Of a stretch of 16,162 bases of DNA, positions 1-9,299 are shown piece by piece. The translations under genes were made by a program, and so were the position numbers. Origin of the DNA: Phoronis ovalis (taxonomy: Eukaryota > Phoronida > Phoronidae); contig JAOXYB010024590.1 of assembly GCA_028565635.1 (NCBI GenBank), forward strand, positions 1 through 16,162. The letters run 5' to 3'. Numbering within the stretch: position 1 is the first letter of the stretch; every line of letters starts with the position of its first letter. The notes beneath the pieces were generated by a model that saw nothing but the letters and a program-made list of their open reading frames with translations, was not told where the DNA came from and ran no database searches.

Positions 1-884
1 TACTCTGACATTCCATAGGATTATACTGGGGATTATACATAGATTATGATACTGATATCATTTACTGGGTAAACTCCGCCTGATGCTCTGTTGAATAAAT
101 GAACATTAACGAAAGCGGAATGGCTATGATACAGAGAGATCTGAACCCAGTGTCACCTCTTATTGTAACAAATATGTATCATTTCGTAATAAAACATTTT
201 CGAGCTCAGTCATTCTCTTTTATCTCAATACCAAACCTTATACACTTTCAAAAATAACAAATACATTTAATAGATACAATTAAAGGTACATTCGTTTGAT
301 CACATTTATTTACAAAAAATATTTTGTTGTCTTTTAAGTGCGGCACTAGTCAAAATATTTATTATAGATATTAGAAAAGCTACTTTTAGCAAAAATGTAT
401 GTGATATGAAATCGACATGTACATATAAATATTGCAATGACAAGTACGTACTTGAAATTGTTTACTTGCTTACTCATAAAAAGCAAAATTAAAGAATTAC
501 AAGAAAAAATACTTCCTAGCGAAATATGCTTTTATATTCAAGTAAATGTTTTATTATTTTACGATTATAAGGCTTTGTAAGTAGAGTAAACAATTTAATG
601 TAATCTGCTCAAAATATAATTGTTTGACTTTTTATGTGACGACCATCCAGAGCTTATTAATAAGTGTTCTGTAAAACTTTACCACTAGGACTATCTATCT
701 TACACGCCGTAGACGTCATCAAACTTGGTGGTACATCTTTAGTTTCCTAAGCAGTCTACGCAGGTTTTCCATTCCTCAATAATTTCATGTCATATTGTTT
801 ATGTACACAGAAAATTTTTTTGTTGGTTATCATGCACTACATATAATTTATAAAGTAGTTTTTAGCTTATTCCATGAAATGTTG
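1..884. other. AT-rich non-coding region 3' of the MOLO1 gene
   Basis: I see no convincing exon, RNA or repeat. Minus-strand AATAAA occurs at 305-310 and 550-555 and ATTAAA at 594-599; these could serve the MOLO1 transcript. A short minus-strand frame reading MENLRRLLRKLK near 740-770 is preceded by a stop and has no clear acceptor. Confidence 0.5.
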
Positions 885-984
885 TCATTCGCAATATTGA
901 CATTTCTCAAAATGTTTTCTTAACACACTCTCACCGCCACCACCACCGCCGTCGCCACCACCATTTTCTGTGCCACCGCCATTA
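885..984 (-). CDS. MOLO1 gene exon 5 (tentative): Gly-rich tail and stop
   Basis: The acceptor GTTGTGTTAG at 985-986 opens a phase-2-compatible frame (AG|T gives Ser186). It reads a Gly-rich stretch (GGGTENGGGDGGGGGG) and then VLRKHFEKCQYCE, ending in TGA at 885-887. The Gly run is the minus-strand reading of a CCACCG repeat. The phase match and stop support it, but the simple repeat could be open by chance. A donor-like GGCG|GTGAGAG inside it might send splicing on to further exons. Another weak terminal exon could start near 1362. Confidence is moderate. Confidence 0.45.
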
Positions 985-3900
985 CTAACACAACATCTAC
1001 CACATGTCACCGCCACTAACAACATCTACCACATGCACATTTACGTCCAGCTAAGCATAGAACACAGCAAAGAAAGCAAATTCCAAAGACTTCAAGTCCC
1101 GCCGCTAGAGCGTAGCCAACAATTCCTAGTGGAAACCAATAAACGAATGGGCACGTTCGCTCACCGAGTAATACGGACCTGTAAAATAGATATAGTTGTG
1201 TGCATAAATCAGTGTGAGTACTTTACAATACGAGTTCATGCAGTTCATACGTACATCGCGTGCGATATTATTATTAATAACACTCTCAACTCTACGTTGT
1301 AACTTTTTATTAATTTATGTGAAAGTTCTCCATATCAGCCGCCGCCACCGTCGAGCCCCTCTCAATTAAAGAAACCCCACTGCACACGTATTGCGTCTCT
1401 TCGGTCTCAGCATCATTTTTATCTATTCGAGGAGTCCATTTATAAAAGCAACTTCGAAAACTTACCTGTACTTTGAGGTCATTGCTTCTAACATTTTGGT
1501 ATAGTTTTTGTTTGATTCGGGTCCGGAAAGCGTTTTCACTTCATTATATATTTCTGTTATACACTCATCATTCAATACATTACTGACACCATGGCATGTA
1601 GAGGTGTACACCTACAATGAATGCCAGAAACTCGCACTTAGTCCATTCTGTTTCTCTCAATTTCAGATGACTGGTAACATATTGAGGTTAATTTAAAACA
1701 AGTAACTTTATCTTTGAAATAGCTTTGTTCATTACATACTGCTTATAGTAGGTTTTCGAGTTATGCTCCCACCGGATAAGGTACCAACCGTACTAAATAC
1801 TGCCGGTTTGTGACAGCTACTCAGATTTTTCTGACGTCATCAGCTTAGTCTGTCAGGGAATTGCTGGGGAAACACAGAATCCTGAATTCCGTATACATAA
1901 ATATATACACACACGCACTAGTTTATGTATTCATATTCAGGTAGACTGAGCGGAGGCAAACTTATTTCCCTACAGTTGTGAAAGGGATATTTTAAATTTT
2001 ATTTTAGTCCGTGCAATGTGATAAACGTTATGTTTTATTTTCGTGTTACAGCGTTACATAAATTTTGTTTATACAAGAAATGTCCTAACAAATTGATAAG
2101 TTCTGCTGTCTCAGATACAGTATTTTGCTGAATAAAAATATGATATATCACTCTCCATCGAGTGCGCTCTAACCATTTTGAATAATTTGCAGTATAATTA
2201 TCTTCTTAGGAGCGTCCAATAGACTATTAGTACTGCGTGCAACCTGTTTATATACAGTAATTATTGTTGAGGTGGAAAAGGGTTATATTATTTTCGTGAC
2301 CCACGATTGCAGGAATTTATCATTTGTGATTCATGAAAAGGCAATATTATTTCCTTTAAGCGGTGGTCCCTACCCATTTCCCCCTCAATGTCTTGTAATA
2401 ACAGATATTTTTGACGTCGTTTTAACGCATCACGAACCTGTATGCTGTATATACAAAAGAGTATAACTCGGAAACCTACAGTAACGTGTTACTGTTTTTA
2501 TAGCATTTATTACCTTAGTTGAAAGCAGCTAAGATATATTTAATTTTCCTTTCTATGAAGTATCCTTAGTCGGAAGGAATGTGATAGCGCCCGTTGAGCG
2601 AGAAGCGAAAATAAGAGGGTCCGGATCGAGTTTTTAAAATGCTACATATTGCATGTATACACACACTCACACTCACACACACACACACACACACAATGGT
2701 AGGCCTCTTGACCTTAGGATTGTCTTAGAACCTAGTTAACTGTACATTTTAGCAAATACAGTACATATAGTGACACATGAAATTAAAAGATTATTGGTAG
2801 CATTAATTTTGGATAACCTGTTCATGTTTCAATTTTGAAGTAAATTTTAACAATTTGACTACTTTTCACCCTTTGACCCCACCATGACATCAGATTGATT
2901 CCAAGATGATCTCTGAATGACCCTTACATTACACTGGGTTATAATTTATACCACAATATTATTTTTGGGGTTATAGTTTATTATCTTTATTAATAAAATG
3001 AATGTGCATGTACATGTTACCTGACTTGGGATTCTTGAAACAACAATATAAACATCATTAGAACAGGTACCATAATTCCATCTTGAATCTCTTAAACCTT
3101 CTGCAAACTTTTTTATCTTATTCATACTTTCGTCTCTTGGTGTAGTTCTGAAAGTAATAGATAAAGCAACTAGATTGGGATGGTAGCACGGCGACACGGA
3201 GCATATGGTTATCAACGCAAAGCTTTTGGCGCGGGAGCCAAATCGGTCAGAATTATGAAAGAATAAGTGTTGTGCCTTCGCGAGTGATTTAGTACGTGAA
3301 CAGAACCGATGTCAGAACAATATGACTTCCAACTTTGTTGTTGGAAGCCACAATATTTATTGTATAGAATAGTACAGTTGGGGTCTAAAATTTTAGCTTG
3401 CAAAAATAAATGTAGACGTCTTTTTCAACAGTTAAACTCACTTTTTCAAATTTTGTTTTGATAAATATCCAATACATGTGTTTGCATTTTTTTGTGGAAA
3501 CTTGGTTTTCAAACCCTAAATTAAGGCTGATGACAAGTGACGTGTATTTCTTATTACTTCCAGCGAAACTAGTAAAACAATGGTTCATTATTTTATAGAC
3601 GTGTTATTAATACTTATATAAACAGTGAATATCTGAACACCAATATACCAAAGACCTTATATTGTGGGAACATTTGTTTTTACAAAGCTTGTATGACGTG
3701 AGCGTTTTTATTGCAAGATACGTGTTATAAATATCAAAAGTCTGGTCGGTTAGCTATGTATTTTCACTCAGTAATACAAATGGTTACTTATTTTTAATTT
3801 CCTGCATTGATATTTTAACTGCAGTACTTATATATACATGTAAATTGACAATGTCTTTTTTGTCTGAAACACGTTAAATATTACCTTGGTTGGATTTCCC

Positions 3901-5417
3901 TTGCTAGTGCAACATAAATTACGTAGCCCTTATTACATGATGTTTTTCCTATAGTTGCATTTTCAACTTCGGAAATCTGTTCGTTTAGGTATTGCTCTGA
4001 AATATTTCATTGATAACAATTTTACAAAATATTATTATGATTTCTTACTGGAAACGAAATACCTTTCGAAAATGCAGGTGAAAGTGAAGTAACATCTAAG
4101 GCAGAACATAATGACAATAATATCACATGCATCAAAATGAATTTTCATTCAATTCAGTGAAATAATTCTTAGATATTAAATATAATTTAGTCAAAGCTGA
4201 ATCTTGCATTTTACAACTGAGAGCTTTCATAATCTTATCACAAGACTTTCATCAGTCCTTGCTGAAAGAAAACATCGGTGAACTGCGGTTATAATAAAAA
4301 GACATTATCTAAAGGTATTATCAAGAACACTAATATAGTAGTAAGGGTAATATCAGTCTGAATAAACCCATCCGTTAGTGTTCTGTACCTTCTCAACAAA
4401 CGTCTGGGCCATAGTCATTTTTCTTTACTATCTCGAAAAGCAGAAGAATGATAATCCCTTTATGTCTATGTAAAGTGTCAAGAAAGTCTTGACACCAAGC
4501 AAATTGGAGCTTACAATAATAGCCTAATAGGTATAATAATGGACTAAGTGTGTAGGGGTCGATCACACATTATGTCTTGCCAGAGTTCAGCAAAATTGAA
4601 GGAATATAACAATAATTGACTATGGTTAATCCCAGACATTAGCTGAGAAGGTACGGAATACAAACATATGGATTTATTCAGACTGGGGTAATGTGAAAGA
4701 AAGAAAACAATCATGCAGGAAAAGAGACTATTTACCACCCTTCCACACACGAGAGCAAAGTTTACCGCAATTAAAACCAAGAATATGTCTAATATCAATA
4801 ACATGGTATCTATAACTGGTACGAATCGTTGATAGTAAAAACCACGATCTCCTCCAAATGGAACAACGAAGTTTGCATGCCTTTGACCTTTGAACAGCTG
4901 TCCATAGTTTTTTGGTTATTTATTAATAATTTATTACTTTTTTATCCCTGAATAAAAATACTTCCTCCTATATGATATTTGATTTTTTTTTATTTTAAAA
5001 CTTGCATGCAACCATGTCATATCATTTTGTAATGATGGAAAATTCCAACACACAAGGAAACATATAAAATAGTTATATATCATTTAATTCAAAAACACAG
5101 AGAGTGATTCATACGGATAAATTAAAAATTAGTTAATTTGTGATGATATGCGTGTGAATTACATAGAATCGAGAGCTTTTAATTTTTCTCAATTTTATTT
5201 ACTTTTCTGTCTGTCAGGCATGCATGTCATCATATTTCAACTTACCTCCTTCATAGGTTATTATGTTATCAGGATTGCATACATAAGAAACACACTGAGT
5301 AAAATTATCCGTGGTCCAACCATCGCTTGGCATCTTCCATAAGCCGCCCTTTTGTAGTACACAAAAACTCCATAGCAGGCTCAATATCAATAACTGGTAC
5401 AGAACAGGTGATGACAT
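885..5417 (-). CDS. MOLO1-family (TPM-type) secreted protein, five spliced exons
   Basis: Joining minus-strand exons 5417-5246, 3996-3885, 3147-3021, 1611-1466 and 984-885 gives 657 nt, a 218-residue protein plus stop. All four junctions are GT/AG and phase-consistent (1, 2, 0, 2). Residues 1 to about 22 form a hydrophobic signal peptide. The domain then follows the MOLO1/TPM pattern: VCNPDNII near 46-53, GYVIYVALARE at 81-91, FAEGLR at 109-114, WNYGTC at 118-123, DVYIVVS at 126-132 and VYTST at 138-142. N-glycosylation sequons occur at N38, N70 and N173. In nematodes MOLO-1 is a single-pass membrane accessory protein of levamisole-type acetylcholine receptors. This one shows no transmembrane segment after the signal peptide, so I infer it is secreted; its partner is unknown. 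Family assignment rests on remembered motif order, not a search. Exons 1-4 are firm, exon 5 is provisional. Confidence 0.8.
1466..1611 (-). CDS. MOLO1 gene exon 4: C-terminal part of the domain
   Basis: This 146-nt exon starts after TCATTGTAG and ends AAGTACAG|GTAAGT, a full-consensus donor. It translates in phase 0 as VYTSTCHGVSN, then LNDECITEIYNEV, then NYTKMLEAMTSKY, ending in phase 2. The VYTST opening and the amphipathic I..IYNEV helix followed by a helix ending in MTSKY are what the family shows after the DV strand. Two extra Cys (143 and 154) could pair with each other. Confidence 0.78.
2658..2695. repeat. (CA)n microsatellite in MOLO1 intron 3
   Basis: An interrupted ACACACTCACACTCACACAC run becomes pure toward its right end. 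It lies in the 1,409-bp third intron of the MOLO1 gene. Confidence 0.9.
3021..3147 (-). CDS. MOLO1 gene exon 3: FA..LR / WxxGxC / DV motif
   Basis: This 127-nt exon follows a pyrimidine-rich acceptor (TTGCTTTATCTATTACTTTCAG) and ends AGTCAG|GTAACA. It encodes TTPRDESMNKIKKFAEGLR, then SRWNYGTC and SNDVYIVVSRIPSQ. The W-x-[FY]-G-x-C followed by a DV strand is the most recognisable part of MOLO1/TPM domains. It enters in phase 2 and leaves in phase 0. The open frame continues upstream past the acceptor but loses family resemblance there, which supports the chosen boundary. Confidence 0.82.
3885..3996 (-). CDS. MOLO1 gene exon 2: central domain strand
   Basis: This 112-nt exon is too short to stand out as an ORF. 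The acceptor ends TATTTCAG and the donor is CCAAG|GTAATA. It enters in phase 1 (G|AG gives Glu58) and leaves in phase 2 (AG|A gives Arg95), matching both neighbours exactly. It encodes an acidic helix (EQYLNEQISEVENAT), Cys78, then GYVIYVALARE, the central hydrophobic strand typical of the family. The open frame, correct phases and family motif together make it convincing. Confidence 0.82.
4354..4685. mobile_element. MITE-like foldback element, copy 1 (in MOLO1 intron 1)
   Basis: The ends are inverted copies: CAGTCTGAATAAA on the left and TTTATTCAGACTG on the right. Similarity continues inward for about 70 bases (TGTACCTTCTCA, then GTCTGGG, then CCATAGTCA). The 332-bp element has no coding capacity. 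GGGTAAT occurs next to both ends (4345-4351 and 4686-4692), offset by two bases on the left, suggesting a slightly decayed target-site duplication. CAG...CTG ends with duplications of about 8 bp would fit a hAT-type non-autonomous element, but the superfamily is inferred. Confidence 0.65.
4736..4804 (-). CDS. Candidate extra signal-peptide exon inside MOLO1 intron 1
   Basis: The ATG at 4804 encodes MLLILDIFLVLIAVNFALVCGRV, a good signal peptide, and ends at GGGTG|GTAAAT in phase 0. Upstream it shares GGAGGAGAT and GTACCAGTTAT with the region around exon 1 of the MOLO1 gene, plus TTATTGATATT, so the two look like copies of one ancestral first-exon region. Its phase does not fit exon 2 of that gene, which needs phase 1. 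It is either a relic, the first exon of something unrecognised, or chance. It lies directly beside the MITE-like element at 4354-4685. Confidence 0.3.
5246..5417 (-). CDS. MOLO1 gene exon 1: signal peptide and N-terminal Cys motif
   Basis: The ATG at 5417 opens 57 codons plus one base. Residues 7-21 (YQLLILSLLWSFCVL) are the hydrophobic core of a signal peptide. The rest contains W27, the DNFT sequon and two Cys (42 and 47) leading into VCNPDNIITYEG, the usual start of MOLO1 domains. The donor reads GGAG|GTAAGT, close to consensus, and leaves phase 1. This is the only in-frame ATG that gives a signal peptide. The bases before it (GGAGGAG) recur in front of a second signal-peptide-like exon at 4736-4804. 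Confidence 0.82.
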
Positions 5418-5558
5418 CTCCTCCAGTTAGAACATTAACAATTGTTTAATTAAGCTTGTTAGCACTTGACCAAAATTTTGTTTGGTTGCCCGCTAACAAT
5501 TCGCTATAATTCATACACTCTCGAGTAAGAGGGACCTCCTTGTATATAAATAAATGTC

Positions 5559-5564
5559 TTTATA
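5559..5564 (-). promoter_or_regulatory. Possible TATA box of the MOLO1 gene
   Basis: The minus strand reads TTTTTATAAAGAC about 145 bases before the exon 1 ATG. This would allow a 5' UTR of roughly 110 bases. AT-rich DNA gives such matches often, so this is weak support. Confidence 0.25.
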
Positions 5565-6197
5565 AAAATTGCTTATATTGGTATGTTTCCTGCATCGGGG
5601 GGGAACTCAAATAAAATGTGGAGTTAATAAAATCGCGCGAAAAGGGAGTTTATTACAGGACCAGACGCATAACGCGCGTTAGGCGTTTAGGGTAGGAACA
5701 TCAGTAATTCTGACCAAAAAGGATATGGACCCTGGTCTTGCATAAATCTGTTTTGCACGACGAGCCTTGTTTAGGGTCTAATTGTCTCAGTGAGTGTCTT
5801 GTTTTTTCTGTTAAAAAAAATTCGGTTCGGCATGCATTCGGTATTGCTTAGAATCATCATTGTTTTTTTAGCTTGTTGAAAAGTTTCAATCTTGGATAGG
5901 CTATCATGCAATTTCGGCATTTGTTTTGGTTACGGTCCCTTTTGAAAGCTTCTTGTTTAGAGGCTTCTTGAGGTCATTAAGGGATCGTAAGAATGACTAC
6001 CCGAGCTAAATCTAAATCCAAAATACCAATTTGTTACAGGCATTATCCACCAGTAATGCCGTGTTATTTGGTATGGTTATAAAATCGAATAGTTAAAGCA
6101 CTCCATAATCACGTCACTCTAATTTTTTTCTAAAATTAGCAATTTTTGCAAAAAAAAAAGTGCATTGAAAATGTGATGACTCAAGTACATTTTTGAC
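5565..6197. other. Intergenic sequence upstream of the MOLO1 gene
   Basis: No exon-like frame with splice sites or known repeat was found. It contains a slightly GC-richer patch near 5630-5700 (AATCGCGCGAAAAG, AACGCGCGTTAGGCG) and several A or T runs. Confidence 0.45.
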
Positions 6198-6646
6198 CAT
6201 TATGAATAAATTCATCCGTTAGTGTTCTGTACCTTCTCAATTAACGTTTGGGCTTAACAATCATAGTCAATTTTTGTTATTTTCCTTCAATTTAACAAGA
6301 GCAAAACAATTACGTCATTAATCCTTTGGCAACCGAGATAAGACTTTCTCTCTGCGTGATCCATCGTCGCCTACCGCGTCTATTCTATCATTATGACTCA
6401 TTCTGAATAGGTATTGATTTTTGCTTAGCAAACTATAGGTAAGAATGTGTGTGATCGACCCCCTACCCGCTTAGTCCACTGTTATACCTATTTTTGTAAG
6501 CTGCAATTTGATTGGTGTCAAGAGTTTCGTGACACTTTATGTAGAAATAAAGGGATTATCGTTTTTCAGCTTTTCGAGATAATAAACAAGAATTGACTAT
6601 GGTTAAGCCCAGTCGTTAGTTGAGAATGATGGATTTATTCAGGCTG
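6198..6646. mobile_element. MITE-like foldback element, copy 2, opposite orientation and longer
   Basis: The ends carry the same inverted termini as the 4354-4685 element (GAATAAAT.CATCCGTTAGTGTTCTGTACC on the left, GGATTTATTCAGGCTG on the right). The core (GTGTGATCGACCCC, TTAGTCCA, GGTGTCAAGA, AAAGGGATTATCG, CTTTTCGAGAT) is the reverse complement of the core of copy 1. It is about 115 bp longer because of extra sequence at about 6290-6415, part of which resembles dispersed repeat R. The left terminus is decayed (CATTATG in place of CAGTCTG). Confidence 0.65.
6326..6412. repeat. Fragment of repeat R nested in MITE copy 2
   Basis: The blocks GGCAACC, TCGTCGCCTACCGCG, TCTATTCTATCATTATGACTCATTCT match 14298-14366 in the same order. 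The corresponding part of MITE copy 1 lacks them. Nested insertion or recombination between repeats would explain this. Confidence 0.5.
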
Positions 6647-7118
6647 ATTTTTTACTGATATTTTTATTAAAAGTTTAAAGTCTTGGCACCATGAGAATGC
6701 TTTAAGTTCATCGATCCTAGAATTGCGCAATCTAGAGGCAGTGGGTGTTGGGATAATTAAATTAGCACTTTAAACAGTCGTATGAGGGGTGTCATGCTAT
6801 ACCTGTGCCTCTGTCGCCATTTTGGCAGAATTTTGCATAAATAACGCTTAAATTTAAATATTAGACATAATTTTGAAAACAAATTAATAACTTTGCTGAT
6901 GATCTACATTTAATTGCTCTTAATTATATCAGATCCCCGATTTCGTGAATTTTTATTAATAAAAATGGGCTTGACAGACTGGTAACAATACATGCAACAG
7001 TAGCGCCCTCTACACTACCTATACGCCACCTAAATGCACATGACTACCTACATTTTGTTTGAGTGAGCCCCCTGGTAATGGTCCCAACCAATAATCTCCG
7101 CATGATTGATTTTCATAA
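6647..7118. other. Intergenic sequence between MITE copy 2 and repeat R
   Basis: AT-rich with no supported feature. Short CCCTCTACACTACC-like patches near 7000-7090 are not repeated elsewhere in the window. Confidence 0.4.
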
Positions 7119-7426
7119 CACACAAAATATATGATTTGTTTATGAAGTATGGAATGTGTTATAACTCGTTTTATTCAAATATGAAGTACATTTACATGTA
7201 CAAATTTGATAGCATGTCTTTCTTAAAGTATTTGTTATTCATATTTGTTTAAGGTAAGGAACTAGCTCCACGTGCTATTTGTAATGTTCAATTTTACCCG
7301 TGTTCCAAAATGTATATTTGTAACGATGCGTTCTGACCAGTTTTACAAGAAACAAGATGTTGGTTATTAGCGTGTGGTCATGCATCTGCGGGCTTTTGTG
7401 CCTACCTGCTGAGATAATAGGTTTGA
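7119..7426. repeat. Dispersed repeat R, copy 1
   Basis: This segment matches 13886-14298 in order and on the same strand. Shared blocks are AAAATATATG, GTGTTATAACTCGT, AAGTACATTTACAT, TTTGTTTAAGGT, TCATGCATCTGC and CTGCTGAGATAATAGG. The second copy is longer in its middle. No coding frame, LTR or terminal repeat is visible, so it is an unclassified interspersed element or an old segmental duplication. Confidence 0.65.
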
Positions 7427-7857
7427 CATGCCTGAGATATTTTGGGTCATCGTACCGTCATGAGGACGAAAGGTATTTACAATGACGGGTTAGCAAAATA
7501 CAAACAAAGCCTTGTTACTTATATATCAATTAATTGCATAACTAAATATAAAAATATATGATATGAAATTTAAAATAAACGATGTGTTGTAATTAATACA
7601 ATTTCCTGTTCTGTTACTTGGCTGCAGCTACAAGTTCAATGTGTGCAGTGACGCTTGCAAATATTATGTGTGTACTATATGTTTCCACCCTGATTGCGAA
7701 ATGTTTTAACTGCGTAATACTAACGATATGAACTACACTTTTGGAGCAGGTAAGAAACTGTCAGAAAACAAAATATTAGTCTCGGTTCAGTCTGTATAAA
7801 GTTTCTATTATATTTAATTACTTTTAGGTGTTTCAGACTGTTTAGGAGGTACTGGGG

Positions 7858-7877
7858 TTGCTCCAATGAGGGAGCAA
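7858..7877. other. Perfect hairpin at the start of the AGGTCA repeat region
   Basis: TTGCTCC, a 5-base loop, then GGAGCAA form a perfect 7-bp stem just before the tandem array. Short hairpins at element ends are known from Helitron-type and other structured repeats. That this marks an element boundary is an inference. Confidence 0.4.
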
Positions 7878-7929
7878 GCCTATATTGGTTGTGTACGTTT
7901 TCCTTCTTCTTTTAAATTTCTTCCACTTT

Positions 7930-8830
7930 TCAGCAGACAGTTACAGCTATGCCACTGTTATTAACAGTATACCACTGTTGACCTTGAGGTCAAAAGGTCA
8001 TTTGGAGTTCGAAGGTCAAATTTATAAAATTGCTCAAAATGTTCCAGTTATAAAGAAGTAAATTTGATGAACTTTGAGAATATTTCGGAAATAAAAGATT
8101 TTTATGCTTTGGCATCTTATCAATTAAGGTAATTGAACTTCCAATTTTCAGTAAGCTATATCTCGAAGTCGGTTACAGTTATGGACAAGGTACTTGAGGT
8201 GTGACATCCCTAGGATAGGTCATTGTTAACCTTGGGCTAAAAAGGTCATTAGGAGGTCATAGGTCAAAATTTCAAAATTGCTCAAAATGTTCAAAAATGA
8301 TGGATCAAGTTACAACGAAGTAATTTGATGACCTTTGAGAATATTTCGGTACTAAAAGGTGATTTTTAATTTCTTGTAAATTAATTTATTGATCTTCCAA
8401 AGCAATTTCTCAAAGACGGTTACAGTTATGAACATTGTACTTAAGATGTGACATCCTTTGAGAGGACCATTGCTGACCTTGAAGTCAAAAGGTCATTTAG
8501 AGGTCGAAGGTCAAATTTCTAAAATTTCTCGAAATGTTCCAAAACGAGGGTATTAGGTTATAAAAAGATCGTTTGGATGACCTTTGAGAACATTTAGGTG
8601 GTAAGAAGTGAAATTTATTTCAAGCATCTTTTCAATTAATTTTATGCAGGAAACATGCCGCAAGTCGTAACGTGTAGTCCAACAGGCTTGTAATTTGACA
8701 TTTGAAGTCTCAGAGTCAGGAGAGTTGACACTGAGGTCAAAAGATTATCTAGAAGTCAACAGTTTAATTGTAAAAATGATATCAAATTTCCAGAAAGTAG
8801 CCTTTTATGCATTTGATATAAGGTCAAGGG
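7930..8830. repeat. Tandem array of about 3.6 units of 248 bp, rich in AGGTCA
   Basis: Landmarks recur at regular intervals. TTACAG.TATG occurs at 7941, 8173 and 8420. The (G/A)ACCTTG.GGTCAAAAGGTCATT block recurs near 7980, 8229 and 8475, and in decayed form near 8726. GACCTTTGAGAA.ATTT and CTCAAAATGTTC recur too. The spacing is 232-251 bp. The sequence AGGTCA occurs at least a dozen times here and in the tail to 8935. Similar AGGTCA-rich repeats are common in mollusc genomes, but the element family cannot be named from sequence alone. Confidence 0.75.
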
Positions 8831-9064
8831 GGGCATTTTGTTGTCAATAAGTCCCAAAGCAATGAATTTCTAATGTTTGCGGAAAAGTTCAGAAATAATG
8901 TTGAAAGGTCAATTAGGTCATGTTGAAAGGTCATAACGTTCATAAAAACCAGTAGCAGCAACCCTGCCTTTGCAAAAAGACTCTCTAGTTAGATTTAAAG
9001 TTGTACTATATATTTAATTATGTTCAAGAAAGGGACGACTACTGTTTTAAGAAGCAGCATTTAT

Positions 9065-9191
9065 TATATAAAATTGAGCAAGACTGCTGCTTCATATGAG
9101 TGTGTGTGTGTGTGGGTGTCAGGCTAAAATATTAAATTATATGCAGATGCATGATATTATAGTATATAAAATTGAGCAAGACTGCTGCTTC

Positions 9192-9238
<47 letters not shown>

Positions 9239-9280
9239 TCAGGCTAAAATATTAGACAGATGCATGATATTACATTATAT
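9065..9280. repeat. Tandem duplication of a unit carrying a TG microsatellite
   Basis: Two adjacent units share TATATAAAATTGAGCAAGAC, TGCTGCTTCATATG, a (TG)n tract, GGGT.TCAGGCTAAAATATTA and CAGATGCATGATATTA. The first (TG)n (9099-9113) is short and the second (9195-9234) is about 40 bases, so the duplicate has expanded separately. AAGCAGCA at 9051 and TGCTGCTT inside the unit also form an inverted pair. Confidence 0.85.
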
Positions 9281-9299
9281 AATACATTAATTATATAAT

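Noticed and set aside
970-1302. 110-codon plus-strand open frame starting in a CCACCG repeat
   Set aside because: Low complexity start, no recognisable family, and it is antisense to the more convincing minus-strand Gly-rich exon.
1362-1377. Alternative terminal MOLO1 exon after GAG at about 1362, reading RGSTVAAADMENF
   Set aside because: It is phase-compatible but has a weak GAG acceptor and would need an intron of only about 95 bp; the 984 acceptor is better, though this remains possible.
2272-2466. 64-codon plus-strand frame
   Set aside because: No recognisable domain, no splice sites of note, and it lies within intron 3 of the minus-strand gene.
3212-3403. 63-codon minus-strand frame overlapping the region upstream of MOLO1 exon 3
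   Set aside because: It lies in intron 2 once exons 2 and 3 are joined, and shows no family motif.
7448-7490. Hammerhead-like CATGAGGACGAAA motif
   Set aside because: The core CTGATGA is not present and the helices do not fold around a GTC cleavage site; the match is too short.
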